Of a stretch of DNA of 64,000 bases, positions 7,938 through 16,568 are shown in pieces (the first letter of the stretch is position 1; each line of letters opens with the position of its first letter). Location of the stretch: NCBI RefSeq assembly GCF_024464595.1, contig NZ_JANHAW010000001.1:372001-436000 (forward strand), read 5' to 3'. The notes under the pieces were generated by a model. The model was not told where the DNA came from, did no database searches, and worked only from the letters and a program-made list of their open reading frames with translations. This DNA is from Halobellus litoreus (GTDB lineage: Archaea > Halobacteriota > Halobacteria > Halobacteriales > Haloferacaceae). Both the position numbers and the translations under genes were made by a program.

Positions 7938-9353
7938 TCAGCGTGTGCTCACCGAGGAGGCCTGCTCCTGCTGGCGGTTCAGCCGGGGGGATTCCGACCG
8001 ATCGAGACGCCACCGAGGGGTAAGCACTCGTCGAAGGATGGCCGGCCGCAACAGCGTGCTGGGAGGTCGTTCCATCATCAGAACTCGAACGAAGGCGTCC
8101 GTCAAGACGCCGTCGACGCGTGCACCGCGGAGTAATCGATTCAGATACCAGTTGAAGAAGGCCGTGCCGCGAGGTTTCGGTCCTTCCGTCTGGGCGAACT
8201 CGAAATCGGCCCCGACCGCCAGATTCCAGGCGGCGTCGACGGTCGGCGCCGTGCGCTCGAAAAACCGGGACGCGAGGTCTTCGCGACCGTCTGCGAGACT
8301 GTGATGGAGCATCAGGGCTTCGAGTGCCGCCACCGACATCCCCTGCGCGTACACCGGATTGAAACTCGCGATCGCGTCCCCGACGACGAGCAGTCCGCCG
8401 GGGAACCGATCGAGACGCTCGTAGTGGTGCCGTCGGTTGGTGGGGAACGGGTAGTACTCGATCTCGGTGGCCGCCCACGGGTGATCTTCGAGAATCTGTT
8501 TCAGTTCCGGCACCGGGAGGCTCGCCGCGTACTCGACGAACTCGTCGCGGTCGGTCGGGGGCTGCTCGCCGTGGACGCCCTGCAGATTCACGATCCAGCG
8601 GTCGCCGTCGACGGGCGCGGCCATCCCACCGCGGGTTCGAGGGGAAGACGGGGGAACGAGATAGGTCCGACGGTCGTCTGGCGGTCGCTGGACGAAGGTG
8701 GTGCTGTAAGCCATATCGATTTTCACTTCGTCGACCATCGGCGACGGATAGCCGTGATCCTCGAGCCACGCTGGAGTCCTGCTCGCACGGCCGGTGGCGT
8801 CCACGACGACGTCGGCGCGGAGTTCCCGACTATCCCCGTCCTGTCGGATTCGGACGCCTTCGACGGTCGTTCCCGAACTGTCGAGCAGATAGTCGGCGCA
8901 GTGGCAGTTCGACCGGATGTCGACGGTGTCGATGTCGGACACGCGTTGCCGAACGACGTGTTCGAAGACCGGCCGACTGACCGACACGGTCTCGAGCCGG
9001 GTCGGCCCCGGCGCGAGGACCCCGCCCCCGGTGTAGAACCGAACGTCGCTCGCGAAATCGGTGAGCACACCCCCGGCCGAAATCACGTCCTCCGCACACC
9101 CCGGAAGGAGGTCCTCGATGGTCGCGCGTCCGGCTTCCAGCAGGGCGTGCGGATGGAGCGACTGGGGCACGCCCGGGCGTGCGACGGGATCCGTGGGCAT
9201 CCGGTCGCGATCGATGACCGTGACGGTCGCAAACGCATCGGCCAGGACGCGCGCGGTCAACAACCCGGCTATACTCGCGCCGACCACCACCGCGTGGTCA
9301 CCCATCACGTCGACCCTTGATCGGCCGTACCGGGGAATCGTCGCCAGGGTCAT
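7938..9353 (-). CDS. FAD-dependent monooxygenase-like flavoprotein
   Basis: A 471-residue protein of the NAD(P)/FAD-dependent monooxygenase and geranylgeranyl-reductase fold. The FAD-binding Rossmann motif is VVVGASIAGLLTARVLA near residues 21-37, followed by ERD-like VIDRDRMP. A second motif, GDAIASFNPVYAQGMS, binds the flavin phosphate, and DVVVDATGRASRTP is the typical middle strand. The substrate is unknown; such enzymes hydroxylate aromatic compounds or oxidise or reduce polyprenyl and polyketide molecules. The N-terminal MTLATIPRYGRSRV matches my recollection of haloarchaeal homologues, so I keep the ATG at 9353. That ATG overlaps the stop of a small open frame. A zinc-ribbon regulator gene lies upstream on the same strand. 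Confidence 0.82.
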   Translation of the reverse strand: MTLATIPRYGRSRVDVMGDHAVVVGASIAGLLTARVLADAFATVTVIDRDRMPTDPVARPGVPQSLHPHALLEAGRATIEDLLPGCAEDVISAGGVLTDFASDVRFYTGGGVLAPGPTRLETVSVSRPVFEHVVRQRVSDIDTVDIRSNCHCADYLLDSSGTTVEGVRIRQDGDSRELRADVVVDATGRASRTPAWLEDHGYPSPMVDEVKIDMAYSTTFVQRPPDDRRTYLVPPSSPRTRGGMAAPVDGDRWIVNLQGVHGEQPPTDRDEFVEYAASLPVPELKQILEDHPWAATEIEYYPFPTNRRHHYERLDRFPGGLLVVGDAIASFNPVYAQGMSVAALEALMLHHSLADGREDLASRFFERTAPTVDAAWNLAVGADFEFAQTEGPKPRGTAFFNWYLNRLLRGARVDGVLTDAFVRVLMMERPPSTLLRPAILRRVLTPRWRLDRSESPRLNRQQEQASSVSTR

Positions 9354-9610
9354 CGGGATCCCTCTCCCAGTCGGGACTCCTGACGGTCCTGTACAGGCCC
9401 ACTGGGCGCGGTCTCGTGACCACCGACGGCGGTGGAGTGACGGACGTTCGAGGCGAACTGCGTTTCGGAGTCGCCACCGGTAGTCCTCGCGAGCGAGCCC
9501 GCCACGCGCGTTACGAGCGGGGCGTGCGATCCGTTGGCCGCAGCCGAGTGGTAGTCGTCTGCCATCACGCTAGATGGTCCGCCGCGCGGCGGCATAACCG
9601 TAATCAGCAA
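9350..9610 (-). CDS. Possible small coupled ORF upstream of the monooxygenase
   Basis: This open frame codes for up to 86 residues (71 from an inner ATG at 9565, MADDYHSAAANGSHAPL). It has no recognisable domain and a Ser/Gly/His-rich low-order composition. Two things speak for it. Its TGA overlaps the monooxygenase ATG by 4 bases, the usual coupling arrangement, and the nearest AT-rich promoter-like sequence (9610-9645) lies upstream of it and not near the monooxygenase start. It could still be a non-coding leader. Confidence 0.28.
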   Translation of the reverse strand: MLITVMPPRGGPSSVMADDYHSAAANGSHAPLVTRVAGSLARTTGGDSETQFASNVRHSTAVGGHETAPSGPVQDRQESRLGEGSR

Positions 9611-9712
9611 TCAATTACTGTAAGATGTATAGTATTAATTTTCGTGTGACTCACGGTCGGAGTACCGTTCACGCCGAGTGACCGGTTGGCACGTTGGTAG
9701 TCGATGAGACAG

Positions 9713-10645
9713 TTACGCGTCAACCTCGGTGACCGCTCCGACGTGATCGATCACGAAGCGGAGCCGCTCTCCGTCCTGTTCGACAGTCAGTCGGAGGGAA
9801 GGTGAGTCCGTCGAGATGCGCTCCTCTCGCCACCCCAAGCCCCGTTTGATCGCGGCCCAGGTGCTGGGAACGTGTTCGACACCGTGACGGTAGTAGAAGG
9901 AGACGAGCGCCGGATGGTTGCTCACCCACGCGTAACTGGGACACCGCCAGGCGAACTTGCAGGAAACGCAAACGCACGTGAGGATGCCCAGGAACCGCGA
10001 TCCGCAGGCCTCACAGATTCCGTCGTCGTCGTGATCTTCGCAGACTGCGAGCGACGTGTCGACGGAGCCACCACACTCGGGACAAATCCCGTCGATCATC
10101 GTTTCGAACCGGCGGATGGAGTAGCCGATGGTGGCGTCGAAAATCTCCTCGGGGGAACGATCGCGAAGACCCTCCGGGGGAAGGCTGAACCCGAAGATCT
10201 CGCCACCCCGCTGTGGCCAGTATCCGTCACACGTGCTGCACCGCGCCCATACCGTGCCGTCTTCGTAGGTTATCTCCACCGTACTCCCGCACCGATCACA
10301 GGTGGCACCCACGGGGGTCGACTCCACTACCGGATCCCTGGTGACCCCGCCGGCGATAATCGCCCGGACGATCTTGAATCCGGGAGCGGTCAACTCGTAG
10401 CCGGTGTCAGTCCGACGAACGAAATGCCCCGTCAACTTTCCCAGGTGATAGTTGAAATTCCCCGTGTCTTCGGCCCCGACCCGGTCGACGAGTTCGGAGA
10501 ACGGGACGGCGTTGTCGGCCGCGTAGGGATCGTAAACCGCCCACAGTGCGCGGAGGATACCGATTCTCGTCTCGTTACCGACCAGCGTGAACGCATCGTC
10601 CGGGGCAAGTGCGTCGGGGGTCCCCCCGTCTGCTCGGCCCATCAT
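9713..10645 (-). CDS. Winged-helix (ArsR-type) transcriptional regulator with zinc ribbons
   Basis: A 310-residue protein. The N-terminus (about 17-100) is a winged helix: DAFTLVGNETRIGILRAL, then FNYHLGKLTGHFVRRTDTGYELT, the layout of haloarchaeal ArsR-like regulators. It is followed by at least two Cys-rich zinc ribbons: C116/C119 with C136/C139, and C188/C191 with C211/C214 (plus C202). Further cysteines sit at 224-229. This combination is common in haloarchaea as a family of unknown ligand. The zinc sites could stabilise the fold or sense metal or redox state, which is inference. Its own TATA-like box is near 10667-10673. It is upstream of and parallel to the flavoprotein gene. Confidence 0.8.
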   Translation of the reverse strand: MMGRADGGTPDALAPDDAFTLVGNETRIGILRALWAVYDPYAADNAVPFSELVDRVGAEDTGNFNYHLGKLTGHFVRRTDTGYELTAPGFKIVRAIIAGGVTRDPVVESTPVGATCDRCGSTVEITYEDGTVWARCSTCDGYWPQRGGEIFGFSLPPEGLRDRSPEEIFDATIGYSIRRFETMIDGICPECGGSVDTSLAVCEDHDDDGICEACGSRFLGILTCVCVSCKFAWRCPSYAWVSNHPALVSFYYRHGVEHVPSTWAAIKRGLGWREERISTDSPSLRLTVEQDGERLRFVIDHVGAVTEVDA

Positions 10646-10796
10646 ATCTCAGCGTACCACGGACTCGAATAAAGACGTGCCTCCCCCGAAAGTGGCACCT
10701 CCGACGGGGGCTGCTGCGTCCGAAGCGGTCAGCCTCCAGTTGATACGGCGGACGAACGAGTAGCGCGTTCGACGCTCCGGTCCGACGGCGGGGCGA

Positions 10797-11048
10797 TCAC
10801 TCGTGGGCCGCGTCCCACTCGTCGGGCTTCCGGATGTTGCCGCAGACGTTGCACTCGATGCGCCCCATCGTGTCCATCGCGTTGTCGGTCGACTCGCAGT
10901 TCGCGCAGAAGAATCCCCATCGGTCCGTCGCGTCGGGGGTGGCGTACACGACGAAGAACGGTCCCTTCGCGCCGCGTTCGGCGTCCGATCGGTCGACGTA
11001 CACGGTCTCGCCGTCGGGCGTCTCGATGGCGTCGAGTTCTACGGCCAT
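10797..11048 (-). CDS. DUF5816 zinc-ribbon protein
   Basis: An 83-residue protein beginning MAVELDAIETPDGETVYVDR. It ends with the pattern WGFFCANCESTDNAMDTMGR followed by CNVCGNIRKPDEWDAAHE, a two-CxxC zinc ribbon that I recognise as the haloarchaeal DUF5816 family. The function is unknown. It is 31 bases downstream of the HesB/IscA gene on the same strand, so the two are likely co-transcribed. Confidence 0.78.
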   Translation of the reverse strand: MAVELDAIETPDGETVYVDRSDAERGAKGPFFVVYATPDATDRWGFFCANCESTDNAMDTMGRIECNVCGNIRKPDEWDAAHE

Positions 11049-11079
11049 ACGGGGACGTCGCGGCTCACCGACAAAGAGT

Positions 11080-11451
11080 TCACGTTCGGAACGACTCGCC
11101 GCAGCCGCACTCGCTGACGACGTTGGGGTTCTCCACGTGGAATCCCGCCCCCTGGAGACCGCCCTCGTAGCGGAGCGTCGACCCGCCGACGTAGTTCTGG
11201 CTCGCCGGGTCGACGAAGACGCGGAGCCCGTGCTGTTCGACGATCGCGTCGTCGGGTTCGGGCTCGTTGTCGAATCGCATTCCGTAGGAGAGCCCCGCAC
11301 AGCCGCCCTGCTGGACGAACAGCCGAAGCCCGGCCTCGTCGGTGTCGAGTCCCTCCGACTCGATGAGCCGAATCGCCTCCGCCGCGGCGTCCTGCGTGAC
11401 GGTCACGGCGGTGTCGCCGTCGCCGCCTCCGTCTGCGGTCTCGGTACTCAT
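11080..11451 (-). CDS. HesB/IscA-type iron-sulfur cluster assembly accessory protein
   Basis: A 123-residue A-type carrier of the HesB/IscA/ErpA family, which receives Fe-S clusters from a scaffold and delivers them to target enzymes. The three ligand cysteines are present: one in GGCAGLSYGM and two in the C-terminal CGCGESF. The N-terminus is a short acidic Gly/Thr-rich stretch typical of halophiles, and the domain starts near VTQDAAAEAIRLIES. Likely clients in this window include IlvD, succinate dehydrogenase and glutamate synthase, which is inference. It is followed by the DUF5816 gene. Confidence 0.93.
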   Translation of the reverse strand: MSTETADGGGDGDTAVTVTQDAAAEAIRLIESEGLDTDEAGLRLFVQQGGCAGLSYGMRFDNEPEPDDAIVEQHGLRVFVDPASQNYVGGSTLRYEGGLQGAGFHVENPNVVSECGCGESFRT

Positions 11452-11595
11452 ATGCGCAGAGATAACGTTCGCAAGGTGTTAATCCTGACGCACGGGGTTA
11501 CGGGAACCGGTTACGTTCGCCGACGGACAACGCCGAGGGCTGTCAGTCGTCGTCGACTACCCGGCCTCTCGATGATCGAGACAGACGCGTCGCGG

Positions 11596-11602
11596 GATAT
11601 AT
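11596..11602 (+). promoter_or_regulatory. TATA box of the universal stress protein gene
   Basis: GATATAT lies 26-32 bases before the ATG at 11628, implying a leaderless transcript. Confidence 0.55.
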
Positions 11603-11627
11603 CCCTCCGCCCCCAGAACCGACCCCT

Positions 11628-12047
11628 ATGTACGAGACGATACTCGTTCCGACCGACGGCAGCGAGCAGGCCGACGCGGCCCTGGATCACGCGGTGTCGC
11701 TCGCTCGGGCGCACGACGCCACGGTCCACCTCCTGTACGTCGCCGACAGCAACCGCGACAGCGTCACGACGCTCGGCGGCGAAGTCGTCGACGCGCTCGA
11801 AGGCGAGGGCGAGCGAATCCTCGAAGAGGCGACCGAACGGCTCGATCCCAGCGTAGACGTCGTCGACGCCATCGAGACCGGCGGTCCCGTCGAGACGATT
11901 CTGGACTACGCCGACCTGGTCGACGCCGACGTGATCGTGATGGGAACGCACGGTCGCCGCGGCATCGACCGCTACCTCCTCGGGAGCACGACCGAGCGGG
12001 TCGTCAGACTCTCGTCGGTGCCGGTCCTGACCATCCGCGAGGAGTGA
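11628..12047 (+). CDS. Universal stress protein (ATP-binding type)
   Basis: A 139-residue single UspA domain. It starts MYETILVPTDGSEQADAALD with the conserved VPTDGS strand and has VHLLYVADSN. It carries the ATP-binding signature GTHGRRGIDRYLLGSTTERV (GxxGx9GS) and the final strand VPVLTIREE. Unlike the copy at 3537-3944 this one fits the nucleotide-binding subclass. It stands alone with its own TATA box. The physiological trigger cannot be told from the sequence. Confidence 0.92.
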   Translation: MYETILVPTDGSEQADAALDHAVSLARAHDATVHLLYVADSNRDSVTTLGGEVVDALEGEGERILEEATERLDPSVDVVDAIETGGPVETILDYADLVDADVIVMGTHGRRGIDRYLLGSTTERVVRLSSVPVLTIREE

Positions 12048-12083
12048 CGGACTCTCGGAGGCGACGACCCGACCGCCCGCGGT

Positions 12084-12854
12084 TCACTCGTGTCGGTCGC
12101 GGTACTCGGTCAGGTAGCCGCTCGCGCTCTCGGCGAGGAACGCCAGATCGGGCCCCATCGCCAGGAAGTCGACGCCCCACTCGTCCCGCGCGGCGACCTC
12201 GTCTCTACTCGTCGCGAGCGTCCCGACCGGACGGTTCTCGGCGTCGGCCGCGCTCACGATCCGATCGACGGCGCTCCGCACCGGTTCGCTGTCGTACTCG
12301 CCGAACGCGCCCAGGGACGCCGAGAGGTCCGCGGGCCCGATAAACAGGGCGTCGACGCCGTCGACGGCGGCGATGTCCGCGACGTTCTCCACACCCGCCG
12401 CGGACTCCACTTGGACGATCGTGAGGATCTCCTCGCTCGCGGACTCGACGTACGACTGGAGGTTCGCCCCGTAGTCGGCGGCGCGGTACCCCGCCACGCC
12501 GCGCCGTCCGTGGGGGCGGTAGGTACAGGCGTCGACGGCCCGTTCGGCCTCCGCGGCGGTCTCGACGGCCGGCACCATCACGCCCGCGGGACCCAGATCG
12601 AGCACCCGCTTCACTTCGATGGGGTCGTTCGACGCCACTCGAACGATCGGGACGGTGTCGGTGCCCGCGGCCTCGACGGCCCGGAGCACCGTCGCCAGCG
12701 CCCCGAGTGTCATCTCCGTGTGTTCGCCATCGAGGACGGCGAAGTCGAATCCGACTCCGGCGAGGAGTTCGGCGCTCGCCGGATGTCCGATCGAGAGCCA
12801 ACAGCCGGCGACCGGTTCGCGACCGCGGAGTCTCGACGGGAAGTCCTCGACCAT
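12084..12854 (-). CDS. HpcH/HpaI aldolase family protein
   Basis: I choose the ATG at 12854 (MVEDFPSRLRGREPVAGCWL), where the conserved domain begins; the frame stays open 19 codons further. The 256-residue protein has the family's TIM-barrel markers: a DGEHTEM segment near the N-terminus, VPIVRVASNDPIEVKRVLDLGPAGVMVP, TIVQVESAAGVENV and VDALFIGPADLSASLG. Members cleave 2-keto-3-deoxy or 4-hydroxy-2-oxo acids to pyruvate (or related oxo acids) plus an aldehyde, using a divalent metal held by the Glu and Asp of the last two motifs. The substrate here is unknown. It follows the methyltransferase gene after 128 bases on the same strand. Confidence 0.87.
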   Translation of the reverse strand: MVEDFPSRLRGREPVAGCWLSIGHPASAELLAGVGFDFAVLDGEHTEMTLGALATVLRAVEAAGTDTVPIVRVASNDPIEVKRVLDLGPAGVMVPAVETAAEAERAVDACTYRPHGRRGVAGYRAADYGANLQSYVESASEEILTIVQVESAAGVENVADIAAVDGVDALFIGPADLSASLGAFGEYDSEPVRSAVDRIVSAADAENRPVGTLATSRDEVAARDEWGVDFLAMGPDLAFLAESASGYLTEYRDRHE

Positions 12855-12982
12855 AGTATCAATCGGCTCACGAATCGCTTGAAATTTCGGGTCGATCGAA
12901 TCTCGGGGCACCCGGCTGACCGAGAGGGGCGCACGGAATAGAAGCGGTAGCGCCCCGATTGGTCGCCCCGATCAGCCCCGCC

Positions 12983-13765
12983 TCACCCGTCCAACTCGGC
13001 CGTCGGAACGCCCGTCTCGACCGGCCGCACCCCGCGACCGACGACGACACCGGGCAGGTCGCTCTCGCCGGAGACCAGCACCGCCTCGAAACCGGCCGTC
13101 CGGAGCGCGCCCGTGAGGCCGTCGGCCGTCGTCGTCTCGACGGTTCGACGGTCCGTCACCACCGCGGTCTCTCCCGTCTGTTGGTCGGTCACTCGGTAGT
13201 CGACGACGAGTTCCTCGCCCGCGACGTCGACCGCCCGTTCGAGGCGGTAGCGCGATCCGCGGTAGGTCTGGATGCCGGGTTCGGCCACGGCGGCCGGATC
13301 GGTCGGGGCGGCGACGACGGCGATTCCGCCGGGACGGAGCGAGCGAGCGGCCGCCACGCAGAGATCGACGGCGGACGCTCGCCCGACCGCCTCTTCGACG
13401 GCGTAGACCGCATCGAAGACGGATCGAACGGGGGGTCGAGTCGGCGCTCCGCGGACGGCGGTCGCGCCGCGGGCCTGTGAAAACCGGAGATGCGCGAGGC
13501 GCTCGTCGACGCCGACCGCCTCGTACCGCTCACCCAGCGGTCGGAGGAGCGCGCCGACGCCGCTGCCGAGTTCGAGTACCCGATCGACGTCCGCCGGCAG
13601 TCGCCCGGTGACGAGCCGCTCCCGTCGCTCGACCCAGCCGTCCGGAATCGAGCGCAGGCGGATCGGGGCGAGCGTCGTGTGCTCGGAGTGCGCCGCCGTC
13701 GGGGCAGAGAGGACGGCCTCGCAGGCGTCGGCGAACGTCGGGGGGCGTCGCACTCGGTCGGTCAT
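12983..13765 (-). CDS. SAM-dependent methyltransferase, class I
   Basis: A 260-residue protein with the class I SAM-binding motif VLELGSGVGALLRPLG (about 62-77), then YEAVGVDERL as motif II and SLRPGGIAVVAAPTD as the post-motif III region. The C-terminus has a beta-rich lid. The substrate is unknown. It begins 7 bases after the hisD stop, so it is almost surely in the same transcript, though nothing ties it to histidine synthesis chemically. Confidence 0.8.
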   Translation of the reverse strand: MTDRVRRPPTFADACEAVLSAPTAAHSEHTTLAPIRLRSIPDGWVERRERLVTGRLPADVDRVLELGSGVGALLRPLGERYEAVGVDERLAHLRFSQARGATAVRGAPTRPPVRSVFDAVYAVEEAVGRASAVDLCVAAARSLRPGGIAVVAAPTDPAAVAEPGIQTYRGSRYRLERAVDVAGEELVVDYRVTDQQTGETAVVTDRRTVETTTADGLTGALRTAGFEAVLVSGESDLPGVVVGRGVRPVETGVPTAELDG

Positions 13766-13772
13766 ACGGGTA

Positions 13773-15149
13773 TCACGCGTCGTCGTCGCTGTCGTCCGAT
13801 TCGGTCTCGCCCGCCGAGTTCGAACTCGTCGCGCTCGCCGAGTCGAACCGCGCGCGGACGCTCTCGGCGTGGGCCTCTAACCCCTCCGCCGCCGCGAGCG
13901 TCGTGATGGTCTCCGAGAGCGCGCCGAGGCCGTCGCGGTCGAGACGCTGGACGGTCGTCGACCGCAGGAACGTGTCCACCGAGAGCCCGCCGTACCGCTT
14001 CGCGCCGCCGGACGTCGGGAGGACGTGGTTCGTCCCGGAGGCGTAGTCGCCGGCCGCGACGGGCGTGTACGGGCCGAGAAAGACGCTACCGGCGTTGGTG
14101 ATCCGGTCGAGCAGCGCCTCGTCGTCGTCGGACTGGATCGAGAGGTGTTCGGCGGCGTACTCCTCGGCGAACAGGACCGCCTCCGACATCGACCGCGCGT
14201 GGAGGACGCCGGAGGCGTCGTTTTCGAGCGCGTCGCTGATGACGCCTTCCCGTTCCCGGTTGCTCGCCTGTGTCTCGACGGCGGCGGCGACGTCGCTCGC
14301 GAGGTCGTCGTCGTCGGTGACGGCCACGACCGAGGAGTTCGGGTCGTGCTCGGCCTGAGCGACCAGGTCCGCGGCGATCAACTCGGGGTCGGCAGTCGCG
14401 TCCGCGAGCACCAGAACCTCGGAGGGGCCGGCCAGGAAGTCGATGTCGACGTCGCCCCGGACGGCCGCCTTCGCCGCCGTGACCCACTTGTTGCCGGGAC
14501 CGACCACCTTCTGGACGGCATTGACGGTCTCGGTCCCGTACGCCAGCGCGCCGATCGCCTGCGCGCCGCCGACACTGTAGACCGCGTCGGCCCCCGCGAC
14601 GTGCGCGGCAGCGAGCGTGACCGGGTTCAGTTCCTCGGCGGGCGGCGTCGCGAGCGCGACGTGCTCGACGCCGGCGACCTTGGCGGGGACGACGCCCATC
14701 AATACGCTGGAGGGGTACGCGGCGGTCCCGCCGGGCGCGTAGACGCCGACGCGTTCGAGCGGTCGGAAGCGACGCCCGAGTTCTCGCAGGCCGGAGCCGC
14801 CGTCGTCGTTCGCAGCGCCGCCGACCCCGAACGAGTCCCGCCAGTCGTCCGGGACCTGCCGCTCGTGGAACTCGCGGACGTTCGCCGCGGCCGTCTCGAT
14901 CGCCTCGCGCACGTCGTCGTCAATCTCGTCGGAGGCGCGCTCGGCGGCGTCGGTCACGTCGAGGTTCCCGACCTCGACGCCGTCGAACTCGCGGCAGAAC
15001 TCGCGGACCGCGACGTCGCCCTCGGTCCGAACCCGGTCGACGATCTTCTCGACGTCGGCGCGGACGTCCTGGATTCCGGCGTCGCGATCGAAGAAGGCCG
15101 CCCGTTCCTCGGGCGAGAGCTCGGAGATTTCCCGAACTTGCAGCGTCAT
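13773..15149 (-). CDS. hisD: Histidinol dehydrogenase
   Basis: A 458-residue enzyme that oxidises L-histidinol to L-histidine in two NAD-dependent steps, the last reactions of histidine synthesis. The sequence has the PGGTAAYPSSVLMGVVPAKV NAD-binding region, VGGAQAIGALAYGTE, the signature around QAEHDPNSSVV that carries zinc and catalytic His ligands, and FLGPYTPVAAGDYASGTNHVLPT near the C-terminus. The length is slightly above the usual 430 because of an acidic Ser/Asp tail. No other his genes are in the window. A SAM methyltransferase gene follows after 7 bases. Confidence 0.96.
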   Translation of the reverse strand: MTLQVREISELSPEERAAFFDRDAGIQDVRADVEKIVDRVRTEGDVAVREFCREFDGVEVGNLDVTDAAERASDEIDDDVREAIETAAANVREFHERQVPDDWRDSFGVGGAANDDGGSGLRELGRRFRPLERVGVYAPGGTAAYPSSVLMGVVPAKVAGVEHVALATPPAEELNPVTLAAAHVAGADAVYSVGGAQAIGALAYGTETVNAVQKVVGPGNKWVTAAKAAVRGDVDIDFLAGPSEVLVLADATADPELIAADLVAQAEHDPNSSVVAVTDDDDLASDVAAAVETQASNREREGVISDALENDASGVLHARSMSEAVLFAEEYAAEHLSIQSDDDEALLDRITNAGSVFLGPYTPVAAGDYASGTNHVLPTSGGAKRYGGLSVDTFLRSTTVQRLDRDGLGALSETITTLAAAEGLEAHAESVRARFDSASATSSNSAGETESDDSDDDA

Positions 15150-15228
15150 ACCGCGCGGTTCGGCGCGGGCGGGTAAGGACGTTCCGGATCGTGGGCTCCG
15201 CGGGCGCGGTGGATCCGGTCTCGTCGGG

Positions 15229-15783
15229 TTAGAGCACCTGCCGCTGCTCGGTGAACGTGACCGTCCCCCCCTCGGTCTCGACGGTCGTCTGGATCGTGAT
15301 CCAGCCGTCCTCGTTCTGCACTGCCAGCCCCTCCTGGAACGACAGTTCGACCTGTCGAGTCGTCGTGTACGACTCGCCGGGGCCGAGGGTGCCGACGGGC
15401 TCCTCGCCGCGCCAGACCTCCTCGCCGTCGGTCCCCTGTCCGGCGAAGATTCGGCTGTAGACGGTGACGCCCTCGGCGGTCGAGTCCTGTTGGTTCGTCA
15501 GCGTCGAAGTGACGTTCCGACAGGTGGTGCCGCACTCCTCGACGTTCTCGATGACGAACCCGAAGGGCGGCGTCGGCGTCGCCGTCGGTGTCGCGTCGGC
15601 AGTCGCCTGCGCGGCGTCGCCGTCCTGGGCGGTCTGCGTCGCCGCTCCCGGCGCCGACGTCGCGGTCGGGAACGGCTCCGAATTGGCTTCGCCGCCGCCG
15701 GGCAGGGCGTCCCCGCCGATGACGACGGCTCCTGCCACGACCGCGACGAGAAGCGCCAGGACGACGAGCGGTGTTCCGTTCAT
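15229..15783 (-). CDS. Exported or membrane-anchored hypothetical protein
   Basis: A 184-residue protein. Residues 1-24 form a hydrophobic N-terminal anchor or signal (MNGTPLVVLALLVAVVAGAV). A Thr/Ala/Pro-rich linker of about 65 residues follows, typical of haloarchaeal surface proteins. The rest is a compact beta-sandwich-like domain (about 95-184) with a close cysteine pair CGTTC and a motif of the type LGPGESYTTTRQVEL seen in FxLYD or CARDB-like extracellular domains. No lipobox cysteine is visible. The function is unknown. Confidence 0.65.
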   Translation of the reverse strand: MNGTPLVVLALLVAVVAGAVVIGGDALPGGGEANSEPFPTATSAPGAATQTAQDGDAAQATADATPTATPTPPFGFVIENVEECGTTCRNVTSTLTNQQDSTAEGVTVYSRIFAGQGTDGEEVWRGEEPVGTLGPGESYTTTRQVELSFQEGLAVQNEDGWITIQTTVETEGGTVTFTEQRQVL

Positions 15784-15897
15784 CCGTGGACGTGTTCGAT
15801 ACGGCTGCCTCCGGCGTGGGACAGCGCTTGTGTGGTCGTTGCTGCGGACGGGAGCCGCATAGGCCTACTGGTGTCGGCGGGGGAACTCGCCGTCACG

Positions 15898-16287
15898 TCA
15901 GCCGTCGCTCCTCTCGTCGCCTTCATCCGCTTCGTCGTCGCTTCCGGCGGCTTCGTCCCCCTCGTCGCCGCTCGTGCCGGCGTCGGTTCTCTCGTCGCCG
16001 TTCCCGGCCACGTCGCTCACCGCGTGCCCGAGCGAGTCGAGGGAGCCGTCGAGGAACCCGTCGACGAGGCCGTGGATCTCAGACACGAAGTCTGGGACCG
16101 CGCTCGGCAGTTCGTCCGGCGGGCCGGCCTGTCCCGCTGCGCCGGATCCGGCGCGCTCGGACGCGTCCGCGGCGGCCGCCGCGCCGCCGTCGTCTGCCGT
16201 GGCTGTGCTTCCCGGTGTCGCGGCCGCCGCACCCGTCGCTGCGAGGAGCGCAGCGAGCGCGACGGCGAGTAGCGTCGTTCGGTTCAT
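15898..16287 (-). CDS. Small exported acidic protein
   Basis: A 129-residue protein starting MNRTTLLAVALAALLAATGA, a clear signal peptide, likely cleaved after an Ala-rich stretch (AAAATPG). The mature part is Ala/Gly/Asp/Ser-rich with one amphipathic stretch, VPDFVSEIHGLVDGFLDGSL. It ends in a strongly acidic tail. I prefer the ATG at 16287 over an upstream in-frame start because it gives a well-formed signal peptide. It lies 114 bases upstream of the other small exported protein gene on the same strand. The function is unknown. Confidence 0.6.
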   Translation of the reverse strand: MNRTTLLAVALAALLAATGAAAATPGSTATADDGGAAAAADASERAGSGAAGQAGPPDELPSAVPDFVSEIHGLVDGFLDGSLDSLGHAVSDVAGNGDERTDAGTSGDEGDEAAGSDDEADEGDERSDG

Positions 16288-16568
16288 CGTCGATCTCCAC
16301 CCGGAGCACGCGGTCGAACGCACCTAAAGCGGTAACTCGTTGAACCCGGGTTCGCCCCGGTTTCAGCGCCGTTTTATCGGAGTTAGCGTGGATTGAACCG
16401 GATTTGAACGAGCGAAACCCCCGTCAACGGGTTCGACTCTCAGTAGGCCGGACACCTGGACTCGCGCGACGACGAGCGGGGTGCGCCGGACGCGGGCTTC
16501 CGCGATCGGACGGGGACAGAATCGAATGCGTCAGCCGCGACCGCGACGCCGGCGTCGGGTCGCACCCG

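Noticed and set aside
7747..8769. N-terminal extension of the DUF7116-like gene
   Set aside because: It overlaps the flavoprotein gene, is Arg/Ser-rich, and the natural start MPPVSMPLSE lies at 7746.
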